Assembly: GCA_037178675.1 (NCBI GenBank)
Contig: JAYMGJ010000277.1
Coordinates: forward strand, 1-64,000
Direction of reading: 5' to 3'
From: Scleroderma bovista
Lineage: Eukaryota; Basidiomycota; Agaricomycetes; Boletales; Sclerodermataceae
Length of the DNA: 64,000 bases
Below are positions 1 to 12,020 of the stretch, piece by piece (within the stretch, counting starts at the first letter, position 1; each line of letters starts with the position of its first letter). Under the pieces are notes generated by a model. That model was not told where the DNA came from, searched no databases, and was given only the letters and a program-made list of their open reading frames with translations. The position numbers were made by a program, and so were the translations under genes.

Positions 1-988
1 GTGCGTAGTGGCGGAGTTCGAGGAACAGGAACGGGACGCAAAGCTTGCCGCGATGGACGTAGGTCTAGTTTCCGGGTTCGGTGTGTTAAATTTGGCTAAC
101 GGCTTACTTGTTCATGAACATAGCCACGAAACACGCAGTCACCTTCCGCTCTTTCACCGGCCAGCGACCTAGAAGACAACCCCTTCGATGCTGAATTTAA
201 CGGCCATTACGACGATGACGACATTGATGATGGGCTCGACTTCTCGACCCCTGCTGATGGCGAATCCAACAACTTTGCTGTTCTCAACTCGTCTCTCCCA
301 CTTCCCGATCAATTACCGGAACAGCATCACCTTACATCCTATGCAAGCGCGAAACGGACATGGCCGGCGAAGGAGAAGAAGCAGCACCGCACGAAATGGC
401 ACTTTGGGATACGCAGTCGGTCACCGCCTATGGAAGTCATGCTGGAGATATACCGAACGCTGAAAACCCTCGGCATGGAATGGAAGGAGAAGCGGAACCT
501 GGGCGGGCTTGGCGGCGTCATTCGATCGCGGCAACGTTCTGGCACGAATGGCGTCAAGATCGAGCGAGCGAGGCAGTTCGACGGGGAGGGATCGGTAGAT
601 CTACGAGCCGCTTCGAGCATCTACTTTGTCGAGACGCGTGCGCGAGTTCAAGATGTGGTGGTGAGTCCCTTCTTTTCGACCACTATGTCACAGGCGTTCA
701 TTGCTCGTTATGTAGGTGCTTATGAACCTGCAACTGTATATGGTGGACTCGATAAACTACCTTGTTGATTTCCATCATAAGAAGACATATAAAGCGTCGA
801 ATGAATCAGACGCTGGCAAATTCGACATGGCGAATCCCGACACAGTGATCCCCGATTCGAGCTCGGACGGGCGGTCCATCAAGGACAAAGACTCACATGC
901 GCTCAAGGAGGACGAGGTCGTGTCGCCCTTTGTATTTATGGACGTCGCATGCCGACTTATCCTCGAACTCGCTGGCGGGGGAGATTGA
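1..988 (+). CDS. SNF1: SNF1/AMPK catalytic alpha subunit, C-terminal part (5' end outside window)
   Basis: C-terminal regulatory part of the SNF1/AMPK serine/threonine kinase, the energy and glucose-derepression kinase. Exons 1-58, 124-660 and 716-988 join in phase through GT-AG introns of 65 and 55 bp. Exon 2 has an acidic linker, then KWHFGIRSRSPPMEVMLEIY, the conserved block that opens the C-terminal domain in yeast Snf1 and AMPK-alpha. Exon 3 has the INYLVDF strand and ends in the expected hydrophobic helix (FVFMDVACRLILELA) just before TGA at 986-988. The kinase domain lies upstream of the window. Reading frames are clean and CpG-rich, as for an active host gene. Family identity is recalled from known Snf1 sequences; the splice joins are seen directly. 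Confidence 0.9.
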
Positions 989-2607
989 GCAGGTGGAGAG
1001 AAGCGTTGATAGAGATATACCATCTAGCCATGTTGGGTATGTGTCATTGCATCCCCCCATGGTGCTGGTCTACATGGTTTGTAGATTTTGCTTTCGTCGT
1101 CATCGTTGTTGTTCTTTTGATGCCCCCCCCATGCATACTTTTTTCTCTCTCTCTCTCTCTCAGCTCTTCTGTTGCCCGTCGTCTCACGAGTTCCAGTTGT
1201 ACAGTCACGTTTCTCACTAGCTAACTATATGTAGTATGTGTAGTGATAGATATCTGTCTCTTTTTCTTGCTTGTTTGTTTTGCAGCTTGTGCTCTCCTTT
1301 TACTCGACCGCTCGCTGCTGTATGCTGAGGGGCTGCTCTTACTACATATGCATCTTTCCCATGACGAGAGGCCATTTGCACAAAGCAACTGTGGAGTGAG
1401 ATTCTACGGCTGTTCAGCGGTCTCTTGTACTCACTGGCCCTCTCATTGGCTCCCTCTCAGCAAGCGCAAAAGGTCGACCCTATCTCGATCATCAAGTGAC
1501 GATGCCTCGTGTGACTGTAATCTCGGTGCCAGATGCTATCATAGGTGGTGCGGACCAAATCTTTTGAAACAATCTATCAGCGCTGCCGTCGCATTCGCTT
1601 TAGTAAATGCCGAGCTGGCCGGATAATACGTCACGATGTCGTGCGACAAGCTGTTCGGCGCAGGCCTCTGAGCAGCGCTCAACATCGTCACACGAGAGTC
1701 AGCCCCCCGGGCGGGTCCTTTGACATCCGTCGAGTGTTCCAATGGAGGAATCGCAGTATCTCCTTTATCGACATAGGATCCCTTGTACGAAGAAATCGAC
1801 GAGTGACTCGCCTTGTTCGGACTCCGTAGGGTGTCATCGTGGGATGCATTCATGGGGCCACATGCCTCCACCAAACCATGTGGTACCGTTTGATGCGCTG
1901 TGTGTCGTCGGCGTATCCCCATAGGTATGACTGTGGTGAGGATGGGCCACGGCGCATGCAGTCGGGGGCCGCCCATATGATACGGTCGCGGATCCCAATT
2001 TGGCTCGCTGATATGAACTAGACATTACGTAACTAGCGATGACGGTCGAGTCCAGGATGGGCGGACCCAAGCCCCGATCCGTGGAGACTCCTTCAGAAAC
2101 AAGCTATCCAGACCGCAGTATTAGGGCGATGGCCTACAGCCCCTTTGGAGCCTTGAAGCTGAAGCGTCGGTTCAAATCCTCATGGATGCAACCGAAGAAG
2201 TACATACTGGACCAGGTTGAACCGTCGGCTTCTGCATCGCCAGCGCCCTTGCTGGAAAAACGCTTACCTTTCTCCCAAGGGGCAAGTATTTTATCTTGAT
2301 ATCTTTGAGATCATTGTATCATGATTGAATTCTAGGTGCGATAGCAGCTGTTTTAAAGCGGCTCCAAGCACTGGAATATTAGTACTATGACACGAAAGGT
2401 CCCACTTTATGTAAGTATATGAATACAATGATATCTGTGGTTCTAGCAGCGTTCCCAGGGGGCAACCGCAAAGTCAAGTGCATCTATATATGTAGTTGAC
2501 AAATTTCCCTAGAGCCAGAACAGTTTTCACCCGTCGAGCACGCGTTCTGTGTAAGAACCGAACCACCCCTCTGAGACCATCCCTGCCCACTGACCTTGGC
2601 ACCATAG
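989..2607. other. Intergenic stretch, no confident gene
   Basis: Starts with the 3' flank of SNF1, including a CT microsatellite near 1142-1162. A minus-strand open frame at 1539-1976 is serine-rich and protein-like but I recognise no family, and a plus-strand frame at 2039-2299 is equally anonymous. Either could be an exon of an unknown gene. Pyrimidine-rich DNA just upstream of 2608 fits the promoter of the MATE gene. Confidence 0.4.
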
Positions 2608-5042
2608 ATGCCCCTTGGCACATCTTCGTCTGTCCCTCAGGACTACAGTGCCATAGCCCACTCGGTGGGTAGTCACATCGACTCGGCAGGGCATGCATCA
2701 GCGACCGACGATGACTTCAGTGATGACGAACAGCCGTACGCCCGCAGGCTCGTCCCTACGGTCCCGGTTGCTGCACCAACTCGAGCGTCTGAGACCACAC
2801 CATTGCTCGCTCCCCCAGTCCCTCGCATCATCGAGGATGTGGATGGGAAAAGCTTTAGGGACATCTTCTGGGAAGAAGTGAAGACGTTGCTCATATATTC
2901 TTTACCTGTCTTCGGGTCAGTCATTTGTTCGGATCTCTCTCTTTTTTCCCTTCCTCTAAATGTCTTGCAGAACGTACATCTTCGAATACAGCATGACCAT
3001 AACTTCTGTAGTCGCTGTCGGACACATCTCCACTATTGCCCTTGCAGCGGCTTCTCTGGCCTTCATGACTGCCAGCGTCACCGGATTCAGTATCATCCAG
3101 GGAATGGTTAATACATTGGATACCGTGCTCCCTGCTGCGTGGACTTCTGATCAGCCCCAACTCGTTGGTCTTTGGACCCAGCGCATGAGTAAGCTCTGAG
3201 TGTAATTAATAGACACGTGATTGATCTCAAACTCAGCCGTTCTGGTTTCCATCGTTCTAATTGTAAGTTCATCCATACCCTATTATATTTTTCTTAATTC
3301 TCCATAGCCCGTGATTGCTCTTTGGTTACACGCCGAGTCTATTTTATTGGCGTTGAGACAAGACCCCGAGGTTGCAAGGCTTGCTGGTATATATTTGGGG
3401 TGGGTATGCTTGGGACTGCCTGCTTACTCGTTCAATTACATTTCGAGGTACTGTACGCTATTTGACAGCTCATAAACCGCTAATGACCACATGACTAGGC
3501 GGTACTTCCAAGCACAGGGTAAGCTGCCATTGAAATAAAAAGCCCATTAAGTGCTCATGCTTTGTGTTTATAGGTTTGTTCACGGTACCTGCCCGCATCG
3601 CCTTTGTTGTTGCCCCAATCAATGTGCTCCTGAACTATCTTCTGGGTATGTCTATCTAGCTGATGTTGATCGTCCCACGGACTCAAGTTGTGATGACGCA
3701 CAGTCTGGGGACCCAAGTCGATCCGCCTGGGCTTCATCGGCGCCCCGATCGCTACTTCGATTTCATATAACCTGATATCCGTTTTATCCGTCATCTACGG
3801 CATCTATTTTGTTCCTAGGACCGCTTGGCACCCACTTTCAGCCAAGGCGTTTACTCACCTTGGCCTCTTGGCCAAACTAAGTGCTGGCAGTGTCGGTAAG
3901 CAAGGTTCCTGCTTCTAGTTCGGATCTGTTTCATCAGATATTTTCCAGGACAAGTTGCATCTACATGGTGGTCATGGGAGTTAATTGGGTGTGCGTGTCT
4001 TGTCGCTCCTGTTCCTGACGTATGTACTGATAGGGGTGTACAGTATCCGCAAGTTTGTAGGTATAGGACCGCGTCTCTTGTCATATGTTCTGATTTTCTT
4101 CCAGTCTTGGACCTGTGTATCTAGCAGTCCATTCTATCCTCGTCCCGACTTGTAATGCTTTCTTCCAAATCCCGAACGCTCTTGGCGCGTCAACCTCAGT
4201 TCGGTGAGTGTTTCGTTTGACTTGGGCGCAAGGGGCCCCGTCTTATCTGGCTCTTAATTTAGGATTGGAAATTTATTGGGCGAGCAGAACGCCAAGCGTG
4301 CGGCAGTCGTCGTCGAAGCATCTCTTCTACTTGATCTTGCTATCGCGACCTTCTTCAGGTTAGCATGTTAGCTAATTACGGAAGTGTTACAGGCTGAAAC
4401 TCATTCAATACATCACGTTTCCTTTCCACAGCTGCACAGTTGTCATCTTTCGACATTCTTGGGGCTACTTATTTAACAATGATCCTGGTATGTTTGGGCG
4501 ATTAAGTAAGGGATGGTCACTGGTTTTGTCTGATATGGAATCATTTTTCCATTCAGAGGTCGTCCAACAAGTCGCGGATCTGCTGCCGCTGATCGCTTTC
4601 GTGCACCTATTTGATGACATCGCAGCGGTAGTCGCTGGGGTATTGAGGGCTCGGGGGAAACAGGCAAGTCTTTTTTTGAGAGGGTCGCATTACCCATGAG
4701 ACACTTATTTATTTTACCGGAATCACGGTAGGTCTTGGGTGCCATGCTTAATGTCGGGTAAGTTGTCATGGTACACCGGGCGCAGGCCTCTGCTCATATT
4801 CATCCTTTCTCCATGACAGTGCCCACTATACCATTGGAATCCCCGTTGGAATTTGGCTGGCGTTTAGAATGGACTTGAAGCTTTTTGGTTTATGGAGTGG
4901 TCTTGGACTTGCCACTGGACTCGCTGCAGTGGTCGGGTTGTACCTGTGCCTCACTACTGATTGGGATGCGGAGGTGGCCAAAGCCGTAGAGCGTTTGGCT
5001 GTTGACAAGCAGCCGATTGACGAAGAAGAACATGGTTATTGA
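2608..5042 (+). CDS. MATE-family multidrug/toxin efflux transporter
   Basis: Multi-exon gene for a MATE antiporter, which exports organic cations or toxins across a membrane in exchange for H+ or Na+. Exons I could phase: 2608-2915, 2971-3188, 3237-3262, 3308-3447, 3499-3518, 3574-3645, 3704-3895, 3949-3988, 4105-4203, 4263-4358, 4432-4487, 4557-4663, 4732-4757 and 4820-5042. A roughly 110-residue hydrophilic N-terminus precedes the helices, as in fungal MATE proteins. Family-like segments include the first helix after the SLPVFG turn, WWSWELIG in the second half, and a late FDDIAAVVAGVLRARGKQ loop. The intron after GKQ has a GC donor (4664-4665). The 3988-4105 join is the weakest: about six family residues are missing, so a tiny exon may be hidden there. 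Stop TGA at 5040-5042. Confidence 0.88.
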
Positions 5043-6543
5043 CGAACACTTGTAAGATCTCGTTTTCATGACTGATATGATGTATACTTTCTTGCATTAT
5101 TTCTCGTTTTCCGACTCGTTGACTTGACTGACTGGTATTTTTTGTAACGTGGAACATATCGTCTTTTTCTTTGTGTTTACAGTAATTGCAGAGTTTCTCA
5201 TGTTTTATCTCTTGTATGTATGTACATAGATATCTTCCGTCCTGTGACACTACTGTAGCCAGGTCCTCATACCTTTAGACATCTTATAGACTGCTTTACG
5301 GTATTTTCGGGGAAGCTGAGCAACGTATCAATGCCCGATACGAAATCCAGATAGGGCCAGCCAAAGAGAACGCAACCGCATCACCATGGCTACACATTTA
5401 CGGTTGTTGTGAAGTGTCCGCGTCCGATTATTGATGTAATTCATTTAGAGAAGGTATAGATACTACTATTCCACAATCATCAACCAGGAGGACATGTCTA
5501 GTATGCGCCTGATCAACTTCAGAGCATTTCTCTAAAGGGAGCAAGTGATGGCTAAGAGGGCGGGGCAGTCGTCACTCACTCACTTGCGCATAGTACTTTA
5601 TCAAAGCATCAGTCGAGTTCGACAGCGCATATTGATGCACGCGGACATTCCTCCTTCTGTCCTTGCGCTGCTCAAATCATGTCGTTGGCCGCTGATCGGA
5701 GGACAGAGCTTGTTTCCTTATGGGTCGCCGGATATGAATATGCTGGTGTTGCAGTATGAGGAGAAGTCTCGATCCAGACGTTATAGTCACGCCTGCATAA
5801 CATAGGGGCTGCTATGGGGTGCAGCGATGTGGGGGAACAACCGCATATCTTGTCACAAGGGTCGTCTTGAATGTGAGTCCATACCTCGCGTTCAGTATTT
5901 GATGGTTGGATTAGTCTCCAGTTTGGACACGAATAACACCAGCACCACAGTGCACCATCGCAAACTGAGATGAGCGCTGAGATGAACATTGGATGGAAGG
6001 ACGGGGGTTAGGTATCTTGGGTTCGTCCCTGTTCGTTTGACCATCTTCACTGTCACGATGTCCGCTGGAAGACGTTTCACGATGGCTAATCGTAACACTT
6101 TTCAAGGGACCAATATATGTTTCCAGGGTGCTTAAGTAGCCTCATCGAAATGTCTTTTCATTAGACTTGCTTCTCAATGAAAGAACTAAACACTCAGCTA
6201 ACACCTTACATCAGGATCGACGCTAGATGTCGAATGACATAACTACCATTGCTTAGCGCTCAGCCGCGATGGCGGGTAGTCTGTTGTCATGTCAATACAA
6301 TGCTGCAAGATCGACAAACAAGACAACGGGTCGCAGGTCTGTGTTGTATTAAGGTACCTGTAAAACAGAACCAGCCCTATCGACCTAATTGGCTGGAGAT
6401 GTGTCGTTCCTTCCCTGGTCAACACAGGATTGCTTCCAAACAAAGTCGCCAGGACTCATCTTCATGGACAAGAAACGCCAGCATGAAGTGAAGAACCGAG
6501 GTAAATATCATCGATAGACCACGCCTTACATGCACGCTTTTTT
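5043..6543. other. Intergenic stretch between MATE and RPB7
   Basis: About 1.5 kb with only short anonymous frames (for example 5545-5805 plus and 5672-5989 minus). I see no domain, repeat or RNA gene. The side next to 6544 is the 3' flank of the minus-strand RPB7 gene. Confidence 0.4.
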
Positions 6544-7322
6544 TTAGTCTATAACCCCAAGATGGTCTTCCTTTATCGTTCCAATGGCAAACTATCGAGG
6601 CAGTTGCATCAAAAGAGCCTGTAAGGACACAGTGGACGTACGATTTCTGTGGCATCGACACGGGTACCAACAATCTTTAGTCGTACACGAGTATTTTTTT
6701 CGATGATCTAGTTGAAACACAAGAAGTCTCCGTTAATACGAAGGCATGCAAGACTGGCCTACCTGGTCATCTGATGCAAACGAAGGGGGGTTGGAATTAG
6801 GGTCAAATTTCATGTCCGGATGGATGAGCTACAAAACTGCATTAAGCAGGCGCTGGGGTGGTTGTCTGCGAGTACACACACCTGATGCGAGACGAAGACT
6901 TGAAGTGGTCCCACGTCCGCGAAGAATCCCATCTGATACACAATTCAGTACACACTGTAAACACGCAGCGGAAGCCAGTTAATAGACGCACCTTGTTCAC
7001 GTTGTTTACGACGCCATCCACGACTTCGCCTTTGAATGGTTTGAATACGATCGCGCGGTAGCGCGTGACGAACTCTGCTTGACCAGTCCCACTGACGACC
7101 ATGCCTCTTCCAATGTCCAGGATCGAAACGACGGCGATGATATATCCATATTGGCCAGAGCAGGTACCTTCAACGTCCGCGTATAGTTTGGACTCCAAGA
7201 ACTGGAGCATGCGCGGGCCGAAATAGGACGGGTGGAGGAGGATCGTGTGAGTGAGTTCTTTCTGTACAGGTGTCAGTCATTCTTCGACACATATTCGACG
7301 GAATACTTACAATGAAGAACAT
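6544..7322 (-). CDS. RPB7: RNA polymerase II subunit Rpb7
   Basis: Rpb7 pairs with Rpb4 to form the stalk of RNA polymerase II, contacting nascent RNA and initiation factors in the nucleus. Six exons (7311-7322, 6992-7261, 6882-6932, 6763-6828, 6642-6707, 6544-6591) join in phase 0 through GT-AG introns and give 170 residues, almost exactly the usual Rpb7 length. Exon 1 encodes only MFFI, and exon 2 begins KELTHTILLHPSYFGPRM, the classic Rpb7 N-terminus. The S1/OB part follows (VNKMGFFADVGPLQVFVS, SFASDDQ, RVRLKIVGTRVDATEI) and the C-terminus is FAIGTIKEDHLGVID. No frame damage. It is transcribed away from the peroxiredoxin-like gene at 7447, from which it is 124 bp distant. Confidence 0.95.
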
Positions 7323-7446
7323 GGTGGGACCACTGGCGTCTTTGACCCCGCTTCTTTGGCGGGATATCTGACCCGTGGGAATGTTTGCTCAAATTCAGGG
7401 GTTGCGTCGAGCGTCATCTGGCAGCAGAAGCCTGGTTCATGACACC
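7323..7446. promoter_or_regulatory. Short divergent promoter between RPB7 and the peroxiredoxin-like gene
   Basis: Only 124 bp separate the RPB7 start (7322, minus) from the first ATG of the next gene (7447, plus), so the two genes probably share a bidirectional promoter. The peroxiredoxin frame stays open upstream to an in-frame ATG at 7375, which would shorten the gap further. No TATA-like box is obvious. Confidence 0.5.
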
Positions 7447-8446
7447 ATGGTTGACCATTCACGCAGCCTTCCAGAACAGGCCGCGTTGAGGAGAGCAGCC
7501 GGGATCACTATCTTCGACTCCCGAGGACAGAGTACAGAGTTTGGCTCGTTGCTCAAGAAGCAGCCGGCTATTGTTGTCTTCATACGTGTGTGACTCATGT
7601 CCTTCCTATTCTATATCTTGACTCATGCCACGGACTATGCCAGGGCATTTCTTTTGTGGGGTAGGTATAACAGAAATAGTTTTGCACTGAAACCTATATT
7701 GAATCACGTCCATCCCATAGAGTTGCCAGGTACGTGCGTTCACCTTGTAACGTTTTCGAATGCCCATTTCGCAGCAATATGTCACCCAACTGTCCTCTGT
7801 CCGTGAGGACGCACTCTCGAAAGCAAACCGTCAAATAATCATAGTCGGATGCGGGTCCTACGAGCCCATTGATAGCTACAAAGGTGACAGCGGAACGCTT
7901 CCCGTACTGAGACACCTCATACTGACTCGGGCTGTGGAAGAAATAACATCGTGTGCGTTTCCTATATATGCAGACCCGAAGAGAGAGCTGTATCACGCAC
8001 TCGGCATGACCACTGAGACACTTGCTCGTACCCCCGCCAACGAAGAACGTCGGTCGTACTTGAGCAAGGGTATCCTGGTGAATGTGTTGGGCAGTATTTG
8101 GGTGAGTTTATCGCTACCATGATGAGCGATGCCCCACATATAGATCTGCCCACTTGCATATAGTCGGGTCCATTGAAGAACCCATTGCTCATCGGGAAGC
8201 AAGGGAACATATCGCAACTAGGTGGTGAGTTCGTCTTTGATTCAGGTGAGCTAAGGTTCCGGTATGCGCAGCAATCCGAAATGGTTGACTTGCATTAGAC
8301 CTTACTTGTACTTTTGTGTATCGCATGAAGCACACGGAGGACCGTAAGTATGCTGCTCCTTTACTGCTACAGATCCAACTTTCCCCTTTTGAACAGATGC
8401 AGAAATTTCAGAGTTGTTACAAGTGGCTGGAGTCGAGTATCCTTGA
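7447..8446 (+). CDS. AhpC/TSA_2-family peroxiredoxin-like protein with a CxxC motif
   Basis: Thioredoxin-fold protein of the AhpC/TSA_2 (PRXL2-like) group, probably a redox protein acting on peroxides or thiols. Eight exons (7447-7585, 7644-7660, 7721-7729, 7775-7883, 7941-8101, 8164-8245, 8299-8343, 8397-8446) join in phase and encode 203 residues. Splicing through the 9 bp third exon (Ser-Cys-Gln) yields FIRHFFCGSCQQYVTQL, with the expected CxxC active site. Later landmarks are IIIVGCGSYEPIDSYKEI, FPIYADPKRELYHALGM and a C-terminal HTEDHAEISELLQVAGV. An alternative upstream start exists at 7375. The exon joins are seen; the biochemical role is inferred from the family. Confidence 0.88.
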
Positions 8447-8717
8447 TGGACATTCCTACGAATTCACTTGTAGCCAAACTCGAGGTTTTGACATGATGAC
8501 ATGTCGATGTTCTCTTTCTATCTCATACTTTGCCTTCATGTTGAATCCTACTATTCATCATCGAAGACCTCAAACGGCGCGCACGAATGTGTCAAGGCAA
8601 CATTGTTTGTGTTGGAGCTCAATTTAACAACCCGTTTTTTGGCCCTTTCTGCCAAGGATCCACTTTCGGCTAACTGATAAGGGTATTATTTATTGACAAG
8701 GGCAAAGAGACAACATG

Positions 8718-10105
8718 CTAAGCTGGTGGTATTACACCACGCACGTCTCCCGAACCAGCACAGAAATACTGAACACTAGCTCTGCCTTCTCCACAGGCTC
8801 GCAGCCTATCCACACCCCCCACCAGCTTGAAAAATCTCGACTCGACTTTGTCAAATACGGATATGGGGATTGGTGTTCATACGTTCGTGCTCCATCCCCA
8901 TTTTCCATCACTTTCCTTCGAAGGATGCCATTTCCTCTCAACGTGTATCCCCTCTTTGTGTCTGATCTGTATTCCTCCATCGGCGTCGTTTTCCACCCTG
9001 GAAGCCTAATAATAAGTACGGAGCCCACGGGGCACCTTCGATTTGTACTTTCCAGAAACAGGAACGGCACTGAGGTGTGTTCAATGTTATCTACGTCTGG
9101 AATGGAGAAACAAAATTTCTCCGCATTCATGCACTTGAGGGATTATAGCTAGCCGACATGGGAAGGTATAATATTCGCTGTGTAATGCAAGTGGAGTCTA
9201 CGTTAGCATCTTGAGTTAAGAGAAGATACTAACTCGATGCGTCTGTCCCAGATGGTAATAGCTGTCTCTGGCGCACGGATGACAAGACTTACATCCTGAG
9301 GACTATATTTCACATTCCTGGTGCAGCTGAGGAGATCGAAGTCTAGGTCCAGATCATCTGAGATGTTAACCCCCGGACCTCGAACTTTGGCGATCGGTTG
9401 CGAAAGTTTACTCTCCGGGCTGTCCGGCGTTGATTTTACTTGATGTGATGGAACCTTGGTGTGATCATCCATGCTTCCCTTGTCGCCCGGAGTGATGTGG
9501 ACGGAGGGCTCGAGAGACGCCACAGCTAGAGATGCAGTGGAAGAGACCTCAGCAACATCCGGTTTGTCGTTCGTCAATGGTATTTGGACAAGACCGTGTT
9601 TTTTCTCTGATCGCAGGTCTTTCTCTTTTCCAGGACGGTGTCCACAGGCTGCCCCCTCTCCTTCTCTGGTTCAAGTGACAGTGTGGCGTCACCACTGGCT
9701 TTCGCCATTAAAGCTCCTGCATTGACTTCTTGGTCGGTGTTTCTTCTCAGTTCCTTCCTGCATGATATGCTTCTTGGATTCCCTGACATTCACTGTGCGA
9801 CTATTGTACAGGGAAACAGATGAAATGGTTCTCTGCAGTGACCGAATGTTATTGGTGCGCTGAAGGCTTTCGTCGGTCAGGAGCGCACCTATGGCTCTCC
9901 TCGTAGAGCTGTGAGGGACGCCACCATTCATAGGGGATCTGCTAGATGCGTTTCTACTGCGCCACAGGATACGCTCGAGGGTAGCACTGGCGTGCGGCGG
10001 TGCGGCCATTACACGTCGCACCAGTGGAGCAGCTGGCCATGCTGAGTTGGTGAATGCGTCGCCCACACGTTCGTGGTGGAAATGTTTGCGCGCAGACTCT
10101 GGCAT
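8718..10105 (-). CDS. Hypothetical multi-exon protein (family not recognised)
   Basis: I do not recognise this gene. A minus-strand frame opens at 10105 with a basic, Ser/Arg-rich N-terminus, and further coding-like pieces follow in other frames that introns could join: an acidic Ser/Asp-rich segment around 9240-9577, a KVQIEGAPWAPYLLLGFQ-like piece near 9040, ADGGIQIRHKEGIHVERKW near 8960, and VFDKVESRFFKLVGGVDRL ending at TAG 8718-8720. The last pieces look like a folded domain. Exon joins are not settled and the ends are tentative. A PX or WD-like domain came to mind but nothing supports either. Confidence 0.45.
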
Positions 10106-12020
10106 TTATCAGTGAAGGGGAACGGATGTTGTCATTACGTGTGCTTTAAAACAAGGGGGAATAACCCTTTCCCTATTATCTCCTGTCAAGGTGTTTACCT
10201 TGTTCACTTTTCACAGAATGGGGATACACTCGAAATGCCGCCTGCGTCGGCAGAACCCTTGCTTGACAGCCTAAGTTCAAAATTACAGCTATTGTGAAGC
10301 AATAACTAAGTCCAAACATACGAAGATACTAGACAACGCCGAAGGACGGAACCAACTACCGCAGAGGTCGCATTCCAAATTCACACGCTCGGCCAGGAAA
10401 GGAAGGACTTTCAAAAGTTACATATTCTCACGACTTAAGGTATTCCCAGAACCCTTGCTCTCCAAGCAAGGGAATTTTGGCCAGCGGCGGCTCAACCGAG
10501 ATTTGAAAGCCTCTTTATATCGATAACGGCAGAAGTTCGCCCGTCAAGCTTGCCACAGCCGGACTCTGTTCCAGATGCATCTCCTTCAACCAAATTATAT
10601 GGTGGATGTTTGTTGTTGTGATCTGTAGGCCCTCGAATCTGGTGGTAATATTCGATTCACAGCATGCACAGGGGTGACGCTTATGAGGGGTAAAAAATCT
10701 TGCACAATGGTACTAAGTGAACCGCACCGTGTAGCTCTCGTACTGCTTCCGATTCTCTGACCAGAAACCAACTTGAAGCTTGTCAAACCGTCTACAACTC
10801 CAGATACACATCCACATCAACGACCTCGGACTTGGACACACGACATACGTTTGGATTTGAGATACTCAAAGAGCGCATGCGAAAGTTATTGAGCATTGCT
10901 GTGATGATTTTGCGACATCGCGGAGATGCTGTACTCGTAGCGAGCGACGATGGTGTGCTTTCAACTTCTTTCAGCTCGCATAGCACTTGAACCGTGCGAC
11001 AAGCTATAATATTAGTATCAAACCTCTCAAACGGCGGGTGGTGGAACCAGGTGTGCCTCTTTTCTTCTGTCCACTTTGTCAATGCTGCCCTTTGTATACC
11101 GGGTTAAATGCTAGCGAATTGCTGTGTTTCAATGCACAGAGGCCGGGATTAAAGCTGCCCGGCAGGCTGCACGCGCTGCTGCAGCGTAAATTGACCTGAA
11201 GTGACGATGATTTACGGCGCTCGTCCGTGCAGACCACGCGCGTGAGCAGGAGGCATAAACCAAGGCAGCCGTCGCGGCATCCGAGGATGCAGTCGAGTGG
11301 GAGTTCATGCGTGCTATATTGGCACGGTATCACGAGGAGTAGGTGTGGAGTGACAAGACACGGAGTGCGTCGACGTAGTACTGCTCGCTGGCGGTGCTGG
11401 TGTTCGTCGAGGACACGATTAGCGTAGGCGTTTGAGCGGAAGGTAGAGGATTTAGGGGCGGAAACAAAGCCACTCATTGACGAGGGGATAAAAGAGCATT
11501 TGACAGACCAGGAGACTCACAGCGTTGTTCAAAGATGCCTCGTCACATACCCCCGTTCCTCAGTCGGAGAGGGAACGATTGTCTTCCATCGAATCTTTGG
11601 TCTGCCTTGGGGAGACTACCGTTCCTCCATCTTCTGCACAACATCTACTACACAAGTACCAACAGGCGAGAACGGCTGCTTGCCAGTCTATTGTACTTGA
11701 TGGAGCCCTGCACCACTGAAACCCTGGCACAAGCGCGTGATCAATATACTGTGTGAAAAGTCGTCTTGATGGTATACGTAACCTTGCAAGTTGAGAATAG
11801 ACTTTTGAACCTTGCCAACACGTCTACGATTTCTCTGTAGCATCATATCCAAGCAAGGGTTCCGCCGGCGCAGGCATTTCGAGTGATTCAGCTTCCCCTT
11901 TCATCAGATCTTCAGAGGCCAAAAAAAACTGTTCCAATGGTGAGCCTACTCTCAAGTCTCTTAACATACCAGAGTGAAGCTGCTATAAGCTCCCCATGCT
12001 GCACAGAATAACGAGACAGC
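10106..12020. other. Gene-poor stretch with a possible decayed coding remnant
   Basis: Mostly anonymous. Near 11225-11470 on the plus strand one frame reads like a soluble protein (AAVAASEDAVEWEFMRAILA, SLAVLVFVEDTISVG) but is cut by five stops within about 250 bp, as expected of an old pseudogene or a mis-framed exon. An overlapping minus-strand open frame (11079-11477) has no recognisable domain. The last 250 bp would be the upstream region of the TPR/PHD gene. Confidence 0.3.

Noticed and set aside
1142..1162. CT-rich run after SNF1
   Set aside because: Simple microsatellite; no regulatory claim can be supported.
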